Below are positions 35,976 through 44,008 of a stretch of DNA of 64,000 nt, one piece after another. The position numbers and the translations under genes were made by a program. The notes under the pieces are model-generated. The model did not search any database, was not told the DNA's origin, and was given only the letters and a program-made list of their open reading frames with translations. The DNA comes from Micromonospora sp. HNM0581. Lineage in GTDB: Bacteria; Actinomycetota; Actinomycetes; Mycobacteriales; Micromonosporaceae. The first letter of the stretch is position 1. Every line of letters begins with the position of its first letter. The DNA lies in the NCBI RefSeq assembly GCF_012726175.1, contig NZ_JAASAD010000003.1, positions 355,890 through 419,889 of the forward strand, written 5' to 3'.

Positions 35976-37085
35976 ATGACGGACCGGACGAAGTGCTACC
36001 TTCACGGACTAGGTACCTGGATAGTCTCCGATGCGGCCAGCGCTCGGGCCGCGCTCGCAGATCCGAGGCTGTCCTCCCAGGTGTTGCAGACCAGCTTCCA
36101 CCTGCCCGCCGCAGCCCGCGAGGAATATGCCGATCTGTTGAATATCCTCGGCCGCTGGTTCGTCATGCGCGACGGCACAGAACATCGGTCGGCCCGTAGC
36201 CGGGTCGGTAGCCTCTTCGCCCCCGCCCGATTAAGGAAGATCCACGGTGCCCTCGAAGACGTCATCCGGAAGTCAGTCGAGGAGTACGTGCTCGGCGGTG
36301 GGGGGGATGCCGTACGCGGTGTAGCCAACGTGGTCTCGGCCCGGACGATTGCTCTCCTGGTCGGGTTGCCGAACACGGATGTGTCCGAACTGCACCGGTG
36401 GGCCCGCGCGATTGCAGACTTCGTTGCCGCCTCCTATCGAGCGAACCTTGCCAAGGCGGCACAGGAAGCGATGCGCGAAATAGGTGAGGCCCTTGCTGGC
36501 TCAGTCACTGCACGAGATGTCTGGCAGCAGGCAGCAGACAATGACGAGGAGCGGCTGGCTACTTGTTCAATGCTTCTGTTCGGTGGTCTGGAGACGACTT
36601 CCTCGCTGATCGGAATGTCCATCTGGTACGCATTGCAGAACGGCTTGCTGCCACGGCTGGTGAAATTGGACGAGGCCGAGGACGTGGTTGAGCGGACCCT
36701 GAGTTTTCGGCCGCCGCTCGGCCATGTGGCGCGGGCCGCGGCTACCGATCTGGAAGTGGACGGTTGTCTTATCCCCGCCGGAGATCCAGTCTTGGTCTCG
36801 CTCACGGGAGTCGATCCGATGACTGTTACCTCGCCGCCGCATCTCGCGCCGGCACACGTAGTCACCGACCGGCGAATCGGGCACCTGGCTTTTGGCTTCG
36901 GCGCACACTATTGCATCGGGGCTGCCCTCACCCGGTTGGAAGCTTCGCTGACACTCAGACAGCTTGCGCTGAGCTGTCCCGAAGCCAAGCTGGGCCCATT
37001 CTCATGGAGCAAGAACCGCACCTATCGGGGCCTGAGCGAACTGACGCTCCGGGTATCCCCCCCGATCGTACGAGAAACTGCGTGA
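35976..37085 (+). CDS. Cytochrome P450, short, TTA-containing
   Basis: 369 residues, slightly shorter than usual because the N-terminal A helix region is abbreviated (CYLHGLGTWIVSDAASARAALADPRL). I helix LLFGGLETTSS, an ExxR-like K helix (ERTLSFRPPLGHVAR), and haem loop FGFGAHYCIGAAL. Leu86 uses TTA (36231-36233), implying bldA dependence like the MFS gene. Codon use is less GC-biased than in the NRPS genes. It stands alone at the right edge of island 1. A role in the peptide pathway is possible but unproven. Confidence 0.85.
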   Translation: MTDRTKCYLHGLGTWIVSDAASARAALADPRLSSQVLQTSFHLPAAAREEYADLLNILGRWFVMRDGTEHRSARSRVGSLFAPARLRKIHGALEDVIRKSVEEYVLGGGGDAVRGVANVVSARTIALLVGLPNTDVSELHRWARAIADFVAASYRANLAKAAQEAMREIGEALAGSVTARDVWQQAADNDEERLATCSMLLFGGLETTSSLIGMSIWYALQNGLLPRLVKLDEAEDVVERTLSFRPPLGHVARAAATDLEVDGCLIPAGDPVLVSLTGVDPMTVTSPPHLAPAHVVTDRRIGHLAFGFGAHYCIGAALTRLEASLTLRQLALSCPEAKLGPFSWSKNRTYRGLSELTLRVSPPIVRETA

Positions 37086-37280
37086 ACGGAAGCCAAGCTC
37101 GCAGCGCGTGAGGAATGGGACGGTGCGGGTGAGGATAATACTGTCCGCGCTGGTCCGGCCGCATGTTCGTATTCGTGGAGGACTCCGCCGAGTCGGTCGT
37201 GGCGGCGGATGCGGAGCCGCCCGAGGGCCGCAGGTTTCGGTGATCGGGTCGGGCAGTCCAATGGCATGTGAGGTGAGGCG

Positions 37281-37640
37281 GTGCCAGGATACCTGCTGAT
37301 CCGGACCGGGCTGCGGCACGGGGACGTCGGCTTGCGCGTCGAACTACATGCGGCCGAGCCAGTCTGGACGATGGCTGGGAGGACGTCGTCGAGGTGTCGT
37401 TCCTCGGCCGTGCCCGGTCTGTTGGTGAGAGGGCCGGACGACGTTGCTCCAGAGCCGTCACGCTACCCCTGGGGGACTACCGGGTCCGTTCTGTGGCGTC
37501 GGTATGCAGGACGGGTTCGACGACGAGTCCCATGATGGTGAGCCTCCCTTGGACCAGTACCTTCTGGCCAGTTCCGGCGGGGAAGGACCGCATTGTTCGG
37601 ACCGGTACGTAGCGCCGTCGCCGCGCGCCACCACCGCACG
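37281..37640 (+). pseudogene. Decayed actinobacterial hypothetical gene, multiple frameshifts
   Basis: Pieces in different frames line up as one protein: YLLIRTGLRHGDVGLRVELH in one, then WEDVVEVSFLG and TLPLGDYRVRSVASV, then GMQDGFDDES...PLDQYLL, then FWPVPAGKDRIVRTGT. The order and spacing resemble a conserved actinobacterial protein of unknown function. At least two or three frame changes are needed, so it is not functional. The rest of 37086-37980 has no supported gene. Confidence 0.5.
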
Positions 37641-37983
37641 TACCGGTAGAGCCAGCCCTGGCCAACAGCCTCAACGCCTGGTTGACGAGACGTATGTAGA
37701 ACTCGGCCCCGTCGAGGAGCCGCTGGCGGTAACTCTTTGTAGTGGTCGGCGAGTAGGCGTAGGGGTGATGTGCTGTGAAGAACGGATAGATGTACGGACC
37801 CCTGCGATTGGGGTCAGGGACGTGGGTTCGGCGGAGAAAGATGTCGTCGGCTTACGCCCATCGTTCGCCGCTCTCATCATGTGAGACCCGAAGATTCGCG
37901 GACCAAACAGTGATGGATAGTTGCAAAACGGGTAACCTTGTCCGGTGACCGCAAGTCCCTGACCTCAAGCGATTGCGGCGCTA

Positions 37984-38027
37984 ACTACGGATCAGAAGGT
38001 TAGGGGTTCGAGTCCCTTCGGGCGCAC
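37984..38027 (+). repeat. Attachment repeat copy 2 (truncated tRNA-Arg)
   Basis: Identical to 12173-12216. The 5' half of a tRNA is absent, so it is a footprint and not a tRNA gene. It marks the junction of the two islands. A hairpin and an 11-base doublet follow. Confidence 0.95.
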
Positions 38028-38032
38028 TTCAC

Positions 38033-38078
38033 GATCAAGGCCGTGACCAGCGGAAACGCCGGTTGCGGCCTTGATCGC
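38033..38078 (+). terminator. Hairpin after attachment copy 2
   Basis: GATCAAGGCCG pairs with CGGCCTTGATC (one G offset) around a 20-odd base loop. It matches the position of the terminator after the intact tRNA-Arg but has its own sequence. Confidence 0.65.
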
Positions 38079-38117
38079 TTCCCAGCATGTGTCGTGATCG
38101 TCCGCGATGTGGACGTC

Positions 38118-38139
38118 TGGTGCTCCGCTGGTGCTCCTC
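38118..38139 (+). repeat. 11-base repeat doublet 2 (putative recombinase arm site)
   Basis: TGGTGCTCCGC followed by TGGTGCTCCTC, 91 bases after attachment copy 2. Preceded by GTGGACGTC, nearly as in copy 3. Confidence 0.55.
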
Positions 38140-38370
38140 TGTTTCGGCGGGGATGTTTCCCGTTCTATGCCACAACTGTCAGTAACGGCCTGCTGGTGTG
38201 CGGCGGGTCCGGGCGAGCTGTTCGGTTGGGGGCCGTGATGCGGGCGTGCGGTGCGGGGTCGACCCTTCCGAGTTGTCCGCGTGGCGAGCGTGGGTTGGAA
38301 AGGGGGACCTACGGCTGGGCACGTTTCGTTATGTGGCGCGGCCCGCTGGCTGACCCGATCGTGTTCGAGG

Positions 38371-38892
38371 TCAGTCTCTGCGTAGGGCCTGTGCGATCTG
38401 CCGTGCCGCCTTGGGAGCGCCGACCGTCACGACCACAGCAGCCGCGGTGATGGCGACACCGCCGATCACCATCATCTTGTTGGATAGCTTGTCGGAGAGC
38501 GAGCTGAGCAGGTTCCTGCTCTCGGTGTCCTTCGCACCTTCCATCTGCAGAAGCCGCATCAGCAGGTCGAGCACGTACCGCTGCTGCTCCCATTCCAGGT
38601 CTTGCGCGAGCACGACCCGGAAGATGTCCCGGGTGTCCTGGCAGGCGCGGTGGAACCACTCCTGACTTTGGCTGTTGGCGCCGAGCGTGGCGTGGTGATG
38701 CCGTTCTAGGACGTCGAGGGCGTCAGTGGCAAGTTCCCGGAAATTGTCCATCTTCCCGATGCGTCGGCGCACCACGTCGATGTCCGTGTGAGGCATCGTG
38801 GACGCGATGTGCAGCAGTTCGTTCCCCTCGTACGTGTCCGCGCCGGGACCGGGGATGGCCACCTCGACTTCCTCTTCGCCCTCGTCGCCCAC
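38371..38892 (-). CDS. Hypothetical helical protein with C-terminal membrane segment
   Basis: 173 residues from GTG 38892, with GGGGGAG five bases upstream. An acidic N-terminus (GDEGEEEVEV) leads to a long helical region (DVVRRRIGKMDNFRELATDALDVLERHHHATLG). A single C-terminal hydrophobic span (MMVIGGVAITAAAVVVTVG) and a basic end (QALRRD) suggest a tail-anchored protein facing the cytoplasm. I do not recognise the family. Small tail-anchored helical proteins occur in conflict islands, but no function can be assigned. Confidence 0.7.
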   Translation of the reverse strand: MGDEGEEEVEVAIPGPGADTYEGNELLHIASTMPHTDIDVVRRRIGKMDNFRELATDALDVLERHHHATLGANSQSQEWFHRACQDTRDIFRVVLAQDLEWEQQRYVLDLLMRLLQMEGAKDTESRNLLSSLSDKLSNKMMVIGGVAITAAAVVVTVGAPKAARQIAQALRRD

Positions 38893-39312
38893 GCAGCTCC
38901 CCCGATCTGACAGACAGCACCGATTCCACAGCAATGCGCGGGCTAGGTGATCCGGCTCCTCGCAGGACAGAGTGTACGTAGAGCAAGCCCGGACACACGA
39001 CGTGAGACGCGCCCGTAGGGGTGTTGTGTCGGCTATACGGCTCGTTGACCTGTGGGCTGTTTGAGCGGCTGGGCTTGGGTGGCCGGTCAGCTCAGGAGCA
39101 CGGCATCGTGGAGGATGAGGGCCGACCACGTCGTCGTGCCGGTCGTGCCGTGTTCGGGGTCGATGAGGGGTGATGTCCCGCCACCGGGTTTGGTGGAGAT
39201 CACATCGAAACCTGGGAGGAACACCAGCGGTCCTTATCTGCGCTGTGCCGCGGTGCTATCCAGCACCGGCGTACCCTCTACTGTGAGATCGGCTGAGGTT
39301 GAGCTTGGGGCA
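38893..39312. other. Intergenic, nothing recognised
   Basis: The frames here lack ribosome-binding sites and protein-like composition. It lies upstream of the tail-anchored protein gene and just beyond the stop of the AlbA_2 gene. Confidence 0.45.
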
Positions 39313-40833
39313 TTATCGAAAGTGGCCGAGCCGGCCTCCTTCCCGAGCGGCTAGCTGCAGAACCTCGTCAAGCGCATGGCGCACCTCATCGACAGCGCGG
39401 CCGGGGTATACGTCTTTCGTCAGGTTCTCGTCGGTGCGTAGCCGGTTCACCATGGGTGCGATCCGGTGCTCGTAGAGCCAGGCGAAGCTGGGGTAGAACT
39501 CGTATCTGGTTCGCTCCTGTGGTGTATCGAGCGCTGCGGCGACGCACCACAGCAGGTCCGCCTGACACACCGAATCGATCACCGGATCGCCGGGAGCAGG
39601 CGGCGTTCCGAGGGGCAGGTCGTCAACGAGGTCGCCTGGGAGGTCGGGGCGCAGCGCCGGCAACATCGAGATCAACTGTCGGGCGGCTGCTACCAGTCCG
39701 CCCCCGACAGGCTCTGTGGCTGTGTTGGTGAGAACGACGTGGCGCCTGGCCGCTTGGACTTGGGCGTGACGCAGCCAGGACACGTAGACGATGGTGTCTC
39801 CCGCGGGGCGTAGCGCAAGCTTGCGGATGACCCACCATTGGTCTAGCCGCACGGCGAGCGCTATGACCGCGAGGATCCGGGCGGCGATGGCGAGTCCGCG
39901 CTCCGCAGCAGTGTTCGTCAGTGCTTCACCATTGACATACAGCCGGTGGTAGAGGCGAGCCAGCATCGTGACGACATCGTCGACGAGCTGTTGGGTGCTG
40001 AGCGTGACCGCGATAGCGGCGACGGCGGTGGCCCGGTCGAGCAGCTGCAGCAGGTCCTCGCCAGCTGCGGCGGCGTCTTGGGTCAGCAGGCCGAGGCCGT
40101 CGCGTTGCAGACCAAGCACGAGCAGTCGCAGTGCGGAGGTGTCGTTGCGCCGGATAGCCTCGGTGACCGCGGTATCGAACTGCTCCTGCCCGACCTGCCA
40201 TGTCAGCGCCGCCACCGGCCCGGACGCCAGAGCCAGCCCTTGGTACTCGCGCCGCAGGACGTCCATCAGGTCTGCGAGCCTGGCACGTTCCTCCTGCCGC
40301 ACCATGGCCACGTGGGGCGCGATGAGCCCGACCAGATCCGCGGAGCGCCACTTGCGAGTCTTTGTGCCTTCGCGCACGTACACATCTCCACCGCGCAGAA
40401 CTGTCGTCGGCGTGCCGCCGTCGTTGGCCACGAAGTCCGCCTTGACCACCGGGAACAAACCGTCGCCGCGCCGCCGCAGGCAGACGAGCACCACCGTGCT
40501 GCCGTCGACGGTGTGCACACCTGATGAAACCGACACCTGACCTTCGAGGTGTTTAGTCAGCATGTCGTGTAGACGGGACGCGTCGTAGTCGGCGGTCTCG
40601 ATGAGGGCCCCGCTGGGTGCGCCGACGCCGTCGACACCGATGACCAGGTATCCACCATGTGGGCGGGACAGCATCGCGGCGCAGTCCTTTACGAACTCCA
40701 GTCGAGCCTTCGTTCCCTTCGCCAGCGATCGCTCCTGCTTGAAGTCGAGTCCGTCGAACTCGGTCTGCAGCGCGAGCAACTCGTCGAGCCGTTCACGGTC
40801 GACTCTCCCGTCAGCAGCGGGTACCGGGTCCAT
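39313..40833 (-). CDS. AlbA_2/Schlafen-type ATP-binding protein
   Basis: 506 residues. The N-terminal 150 residues match the AlbA_2 (Schlafen AAA_4-like) fold: ELLALQTEFDGLDFKQERSL, then KARLEFVKDCAAMLSRPHGGYLVIGVDG, with the E..DxK pattern and the GGxLVIGV strand, followed by a GDVYVREG-type end. In prokaryotes the domain appears in nucleic-acid-related and defence proteins. The remaining 350 residues are helical and unlike anything I know. No membrane segments. Start ATG 40833. Its place in a conflict island makes a defence role plausible but unproven. Confidence 0.7.
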   Translation of the reverse strand: MDPVPAADGRVDRERLDELLALQTEFDGLDFKQERSLAKGTKARLEFVKDCAAMLSRPHGGYLVIGVDGVGAPSGALIETADYDASRLHDMLTKHLEGQVSVSSGVHTVDGSTVVLVCLRRRGDGLFPVVKADFVANDGGTPTTVLRGGDVYVREGTKTRKWRSADLVGLIAPHVAMVRQEERARLADLMDVLRREYQGLALASGPVAALTWQVGQEQFDTAVTEAIRRNDTSALRLLVLGLQRDGLGLLTQDAAAAGEDLLQLLDRATAVAAIAVTLSTQQLVDDVVTMLARLYHRLYVNGEALTNTAAERGLAIAARILAVIALAVRLDQWWVIRKLALRPAGDTIVYVSWLRHAQVQAARRHVVLTNTATEPVGGGLVAAARQLISMLPALRPDLPGDLVDDLPLGTPPAPGDPVIDSVCQADLLWCVAAALDTPQERTRYEFYPSFAWLYEHRIAPMVNRLRTDENLTKDVYPGRAVDEVRHALDEVLQLAAREGGRLGHFR

Positions 40834-40886
40834 CTACGGTCGTCCTCTACTTCCATTCTCGACTGCCGAGGGTCGAGCCCTTGTTT

Positions 40887-41789
40887 CTATTCAGGGATCT
40901 GGTTTGTGGGGGTGTGGGCACCACTGTGCCCGACGGTGTGGGAGCCGGCGTGGACGGCGGTGGTGATGGCGTCGGGTAGCGGGGCGTGGCGGGCGAGGTC
41001 CAAGGCAAGAGAGCCGAGGAAGGCGTCGCCGGCTCCGGTGGTGTCGACGACCGGGACGGCAGGTGCCGGCACGGTGCCGGATCCGTGGGGGTGCGTGAAG
41101 GCGGCGCCATTGGGGCCTGCCGTGACGACGACGGTAGGTGGGCCGAGGCGTTGCAGCGCGGCGGCGGATTCGAGCGGGTTGCCGGCGGTGGTGCGCAGGA
41201 TGGCGGCGGCTTCGTGCTGGTTGACCACGAGGACGTCGAGTTCCGCGAGCAGCCGGGGGTCGAGGCCGGGGTTAGGGACGAGATTGCCAACGAGGATCGG
41301 CGCCCGGCGGTGGCTCAGCAGCGTGGTCACGGGTTCGGGTGGTAAGTCGAGCTGCACGATCACGGCTTCCGCGGCGAGGCTGGCGGTGGCGCGGTGGATG
41401 TCGTCGGTGGTGAGTTCGGTGGCGGGTGAGAGTGCGAGGGTGATGTAGCTTTCGCCGTCTGGGGTGACCTCGATGATGGCCGCGCCGGTGGTGGCGTCGG
41501 GGACGAGCCGGACATGGCGGGTGTCGACACCGGCGTCGGTCAGTGCTGTGGTGATCTGGTATCCCCAGGTGTCTGCGCCGACGTTGGCGATCAGGGCGGC
41601 GCGCCCGCCATGGCGGGCGGCGGCGATCGCCTGGTTGAGGCTTTTGCCTCCGGCGTTGGCGGTCAGAGGCGAGCCGACGGCGGTGCGGCCGGGTCGGGCG
41701 CGGTGGGGTACATGGACGGTCAGGTCGATGTTGGCCCGGCCGACGAAGACGACATCGACCCTGTTGCCGGCACCGCTGCTGTCGGTCAC
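40887..41789 (-). CDS. PfkB-family sugar kinase (ribokinase-like)
   Basis: 300 residues with both PfkB signatures: the N-terminal glycine-rich ANAGGKSLNQAIAAARHGG and the C-terminal DTTGAGDAFLGSLAL with the catalytic aspartate. Closest in style to ribokinases. It should phosphorylate a sugar or nucleoside at the expense of ATP. Start GTG 41789 overlaps the stop of the upstream XRE regulator by four bases, so the regulator probably controls it. The substrate is unknown. Confidence 0.9.
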   Translation of the reverse strand: MTDSSGAGNRVDVVFVGRANIDLTVHVPHRARPGRTAVGSPLTANAGGKSLNQAIAAARHGGRAALIANVGADTWGYQITTALTDAGVDTRHVRLVPDATTGAAIIEVTPDGESYITLALSPATELTTDDIHRATASLAAEAVIVQLDLPPEPVTTLLSHRRAPILVGNLVPNPGLDPRLLAELDVLVVNQHEAAAILRTTAGNPLESAAALQRLGPPTVVVTAGPNGAAFTHPHGSGTVPAPAVPVVDTTGAGDAFLGSLALDLARHAPLPDAITTAVHAGSHTVGHSGAHTPTNQIPE

Positions 41790-43165
41790 GAGCTCGCCGC
41801 GGAAGCGGCCAGGGCGGCATGCAACTGCTGCACTCCGGGCTCGGTGGCAAACGCCGCGAGCTGGCGGCCTGCGATTGCGACCTCGCGTTGGATGCGTGCC
41901 GAGCGGGTGAGGTTGGCCAGGTTGAGCGCGGCGAGGGCGGCGGCAGCGGCCAGCTCGGGTTCATCGGCGGTGGCGTGGGCGACGGCGGTGCGCGCGAGAT
42001 AGCGGCCCCGTTCCCGTCGGTACGTTTCCGGCCACGCGTCGAGAGCCTCGCCGAAACACCGGACGGCGGCGCCGGGGCGACCCAGCCGAAGCCAGCCCTC
42101 GCCCTCCTGCGCGCTGATGTATCCGGTGGTGCAGAACGCGCCGAGCCCACCGCCGTCTGATCCGGTGGTGGCAGCGAGGTGGCGGGCCTCGTCGATGGCG
42201 GCCCGGAACGAGCCGGTGTCACCGTCGACCGTGTGCCCGTGGGCGCGTTGCACCGCCGCGAACGCGCGCACCTGCTCCCGGGTGCTGCCGGCGCGTTCGG
42301 CGGCACGGGCGAGCCCGAGTACGCGGTCCTGGTCGGTGGCGTCGCTGGCCCGCTGTGCCATGCGGGCGAAAACGTAGGCGGTGAACTCTATGTCGCCGGC
42401 TTCTTGGGCCATGGTCAATGCTTGGGCGAGCCACCATTCGCCGGCGTCGCGGTCGCCCATATCGTCGCTGAGCCAGCCGGCGAATTCCGCCCACCGGGCC
42501 TCGGTACTCAACAGCGCATCGCGCAGGCTGCCTCGTGCGGCTCGGCGGTAGTCGGCGATGTGGCCGAGCTGTTGGCGGGCCGTGGGGAGGATCGCCGCGG
42601 CACCGACCCGGTTGTCGGACTCCACGAGCACCGACCGCAGTACCGCGAAGTGCTCCACGACAGCCGGATCAACCTGCGCCGCCCGTGTCGCCACGACCAG
42701 CGGTTCCGCACTCGCCAGAGATGCCACTACACCACCGGGGACCGCCTGTAGGAGCGCCCGGCGGCTGACCTGAACCTGCCGGCATCGCCCGTCTGCCACA
42801 GTCGTCACGATATCCGTCTCCCCTGCGGGCTGGCCGTATGCGCCGACTACCAGGGCGGTGCCGGCTGTGGTCAGGGCGGTGGTGAATGCTGCTGTTCCCC
42901 TGGCCCGACGGTACTTCTGTTCAACAGCAACGACCTGGTCATACCCGGCGGTGAGAGCGCCGCCGGTGTCGAGAGCCTCGTCGCAGCGTTTCCAGAAGGC
43001 CCGGTCTGGACGCTGGCGTCCAACTTCGGTGTTCGCGATCGTGCTGCGGCCGGTGAGGATCCTGGGCGCCAGTGAGTGCTGGGTTTGGCCGGCCGCCTTG
43101 CGGTACGCAGCCAACTGCTGGCCAAGCGCGCGCCACGCTCCGCTAACCTCGTTCGGATCTGCCAC
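41786..43165 (-). CDS. XRE-family regulator with TPR-like C-terminus (paralog 1)
   Basis: 459 residues. N-terminal HTH (LGQQLAAYRKAAGQTQHSLAPRILTGRSTIANTEVGRQ) followed by a long helical region with repeats typical of TPR-like ligand or peptide sensors (WWLAQALTMAQEAGDIEFTAYVFARMA). It closely resembles the regulator at 46854 (both have QTQHSLA/HTQHGLA, GRSTIANTE/GRSSVANTE and RPDRAFWKRCD/HPERSFWSRCD). Actinomycete proteins of this kind often regulate small neighbouring operons. It is coupled to the PfkB kinase gene. Confidence 0.85.
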   Translation of the reverse strand: MADPNEVSGAWRALGQQLAAYRKAAGQTQHSLAPRILTGRSTIANTEVGRQRPDRAFWKRCDEALDTGGALTAGYDQVVAVEQKYRRARGTAAFTTALTTAGTALVVGAYGQPAGETDIVTTVADGRCRQVQVSRRALLQAVPGGVVASLASAEPLVVATRAAQVDPAVVEHFAVLRSVLVESDNRVGAAAILPTARQQLGHIADYRRAARGSLRDALLSTEARWAEFAGWLSDDMGDRDAGEWWLAQALTMAQEAGDIEFTAYVFARMAQRASDATDQDRVLGLARAAERAGSTREQVRAFAAVQRAHGHTVDGDTGSFRAAIDEARHLAATTGSDGGGLGAFCTTGYISAQEGEGWLRLGRPGAAVRCFGEALDAWPETYRRERGRYLARTAVAHATADEPELAAAAALAALNLANLTRSARIQREVAIAGRQLAAFATEPGVQQLHAALAASAASS

Positions 43166-43379
43166 CGTCGCCTCCCCGGGGCCATCGCGCCTCGGACGGC
43201 TGAGTGAGATGACCGAGCGCCGACCAGAGGCGGTCTTCGATGTAAATGGTTACCCTACCGTGCGGTCGTGGCTGCGTAGGTCGTCTACCCGCCGTCGCTG
43301 GTAGAGGGTTCCGTCGCGGGCCGTGGCCCGCGGCTCTTTCATGTCGGGGTTTCGGAGCGACGTGTGCGGGCGCGCTTAA

Positions 43380-43997
43380 TCAGCTGGTCGTAGCAGCGGT
43401 GGAAGGGTTGTCGGCCTTGCGGGCGCAGTGCAGGCAGCGTCGTGGGCACGCCGATTGTGGTGTGGCGCTGATGAGGCCGCTGGCCTGCAGGATCGTGGTA
43501 ACCGTCTGCTCGAAGGTGTGGGGTTCGGGGATGATGGTTTCGCCGGGGACGTTGAGCAGGTCCCCGTGCGTGTACCAGCGGCGCATCTCGTCCGGGGTGA
43601 CGGGGATCGGTTCGTCTCGGTTGAGGTGGCGGCGGATGGTCTCGTCGATGGAGACGTCCAGGTAGAACACGGTGGCCGGACCTGGGTGGTTGTCGAGGAG
43701 TTGGTGCAGCACGGTGGCATAGCGTTCGGTGTGCAGGATGCCTTCCAGGATGACGTGGTAGCCCAGGTCGAGGGCGGTGCGGGCGGTCGCGGTGATGAAC
43801 GTCGGGGCTACCGGGTCGATGTGGGTGCTGTCGTGTTCGCGGAGCAGGGTTCGGCGGAGGTAGTCCTGCTCCAGCAGGGCGGCCCCGCGTCCGTAGCGGC
43901 GCCGGACCTCGCGGGCGGCGGTGGTCTTCCCGCTGCCGGAGTTGCCGCGGATGATCACCAGCGTTGGCGCGTTATCGGTGGCGTGCGGTTTGTTCAT
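43380..43997 (-). CDS. P-loop kinase (AAA_33/zeta-toxin-like)
   Basis: 205 residues. Walker A GNSGSGKTTAAREV near residue 20, then ALLEQDYLRRTLLREHDS, the switch-like YHVILEGILHTERY, and a lid region RHLNRDEPIPVTPDEMRRWY. This is the fold of small-molecule or nucleotide kinases (AAA_33) shared with zeta toxins. It starts 11 bases after the ABC exporter gene with an AAGGA site, so they form one transcript. It might phosphorylate an antibiotic or nucleoside. The C-terminus is cysteine-rich (SACPRRCLHCARK). Confidence 0.78.
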   Translation of the reverse strand: MNKPHATDNAPTLVIIRGNSGSGKTTAAREVRRRYGRGAALLEQDYLRRTLLREHDSTHIDPVAPTFITATARTALDLGYHVILEGILHTERYATVLHQLLDNHPGPATVFYLDVSIDETIRRHLNRDEPIPVTPDEMRRWYTHGDLLNVPGETIIPEPHTFEQTVTTILQASGLISATPQSACPRRCLHCARKADNPSTAATTS

Positions 43998-44008
43998 CCG
44001 GTGGTCCT

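Larger units (their letters stand above)
12173..38027. mobile_element. Genomic island 1 (NRPS island) between tRNA-Arg attachment repeats
   Basis: Bounded by attachment copies 1 and 2. The content is an IS3 remnant, an eleven-gene plus-strand NRPS operon, an opposing regulator plus NRPS pair, an acyltransferase, a P450 and a decayed gene. No integrase, excisionase or transfer gene is recognisable, so it may move only with help from another element, or may be fixed. Boundaries are supported by exact repeats; the mechanism is inferred. Confidence 0.8.
38028..38370. other. Left end of island 2, no gene
   Basis: It contains the hairpin and repeat doublet described separately. Plus-strand frames here have no recognisable protein. 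The next gene converges on this stretch from the right. Confidence 0.5.

Noticed and set aside
37984..38027. A second tRNA-Arg gene (also at 62271).
   Set aside because: Only the 3' portion is present; the acceptor 5' strand and D arm are missing.
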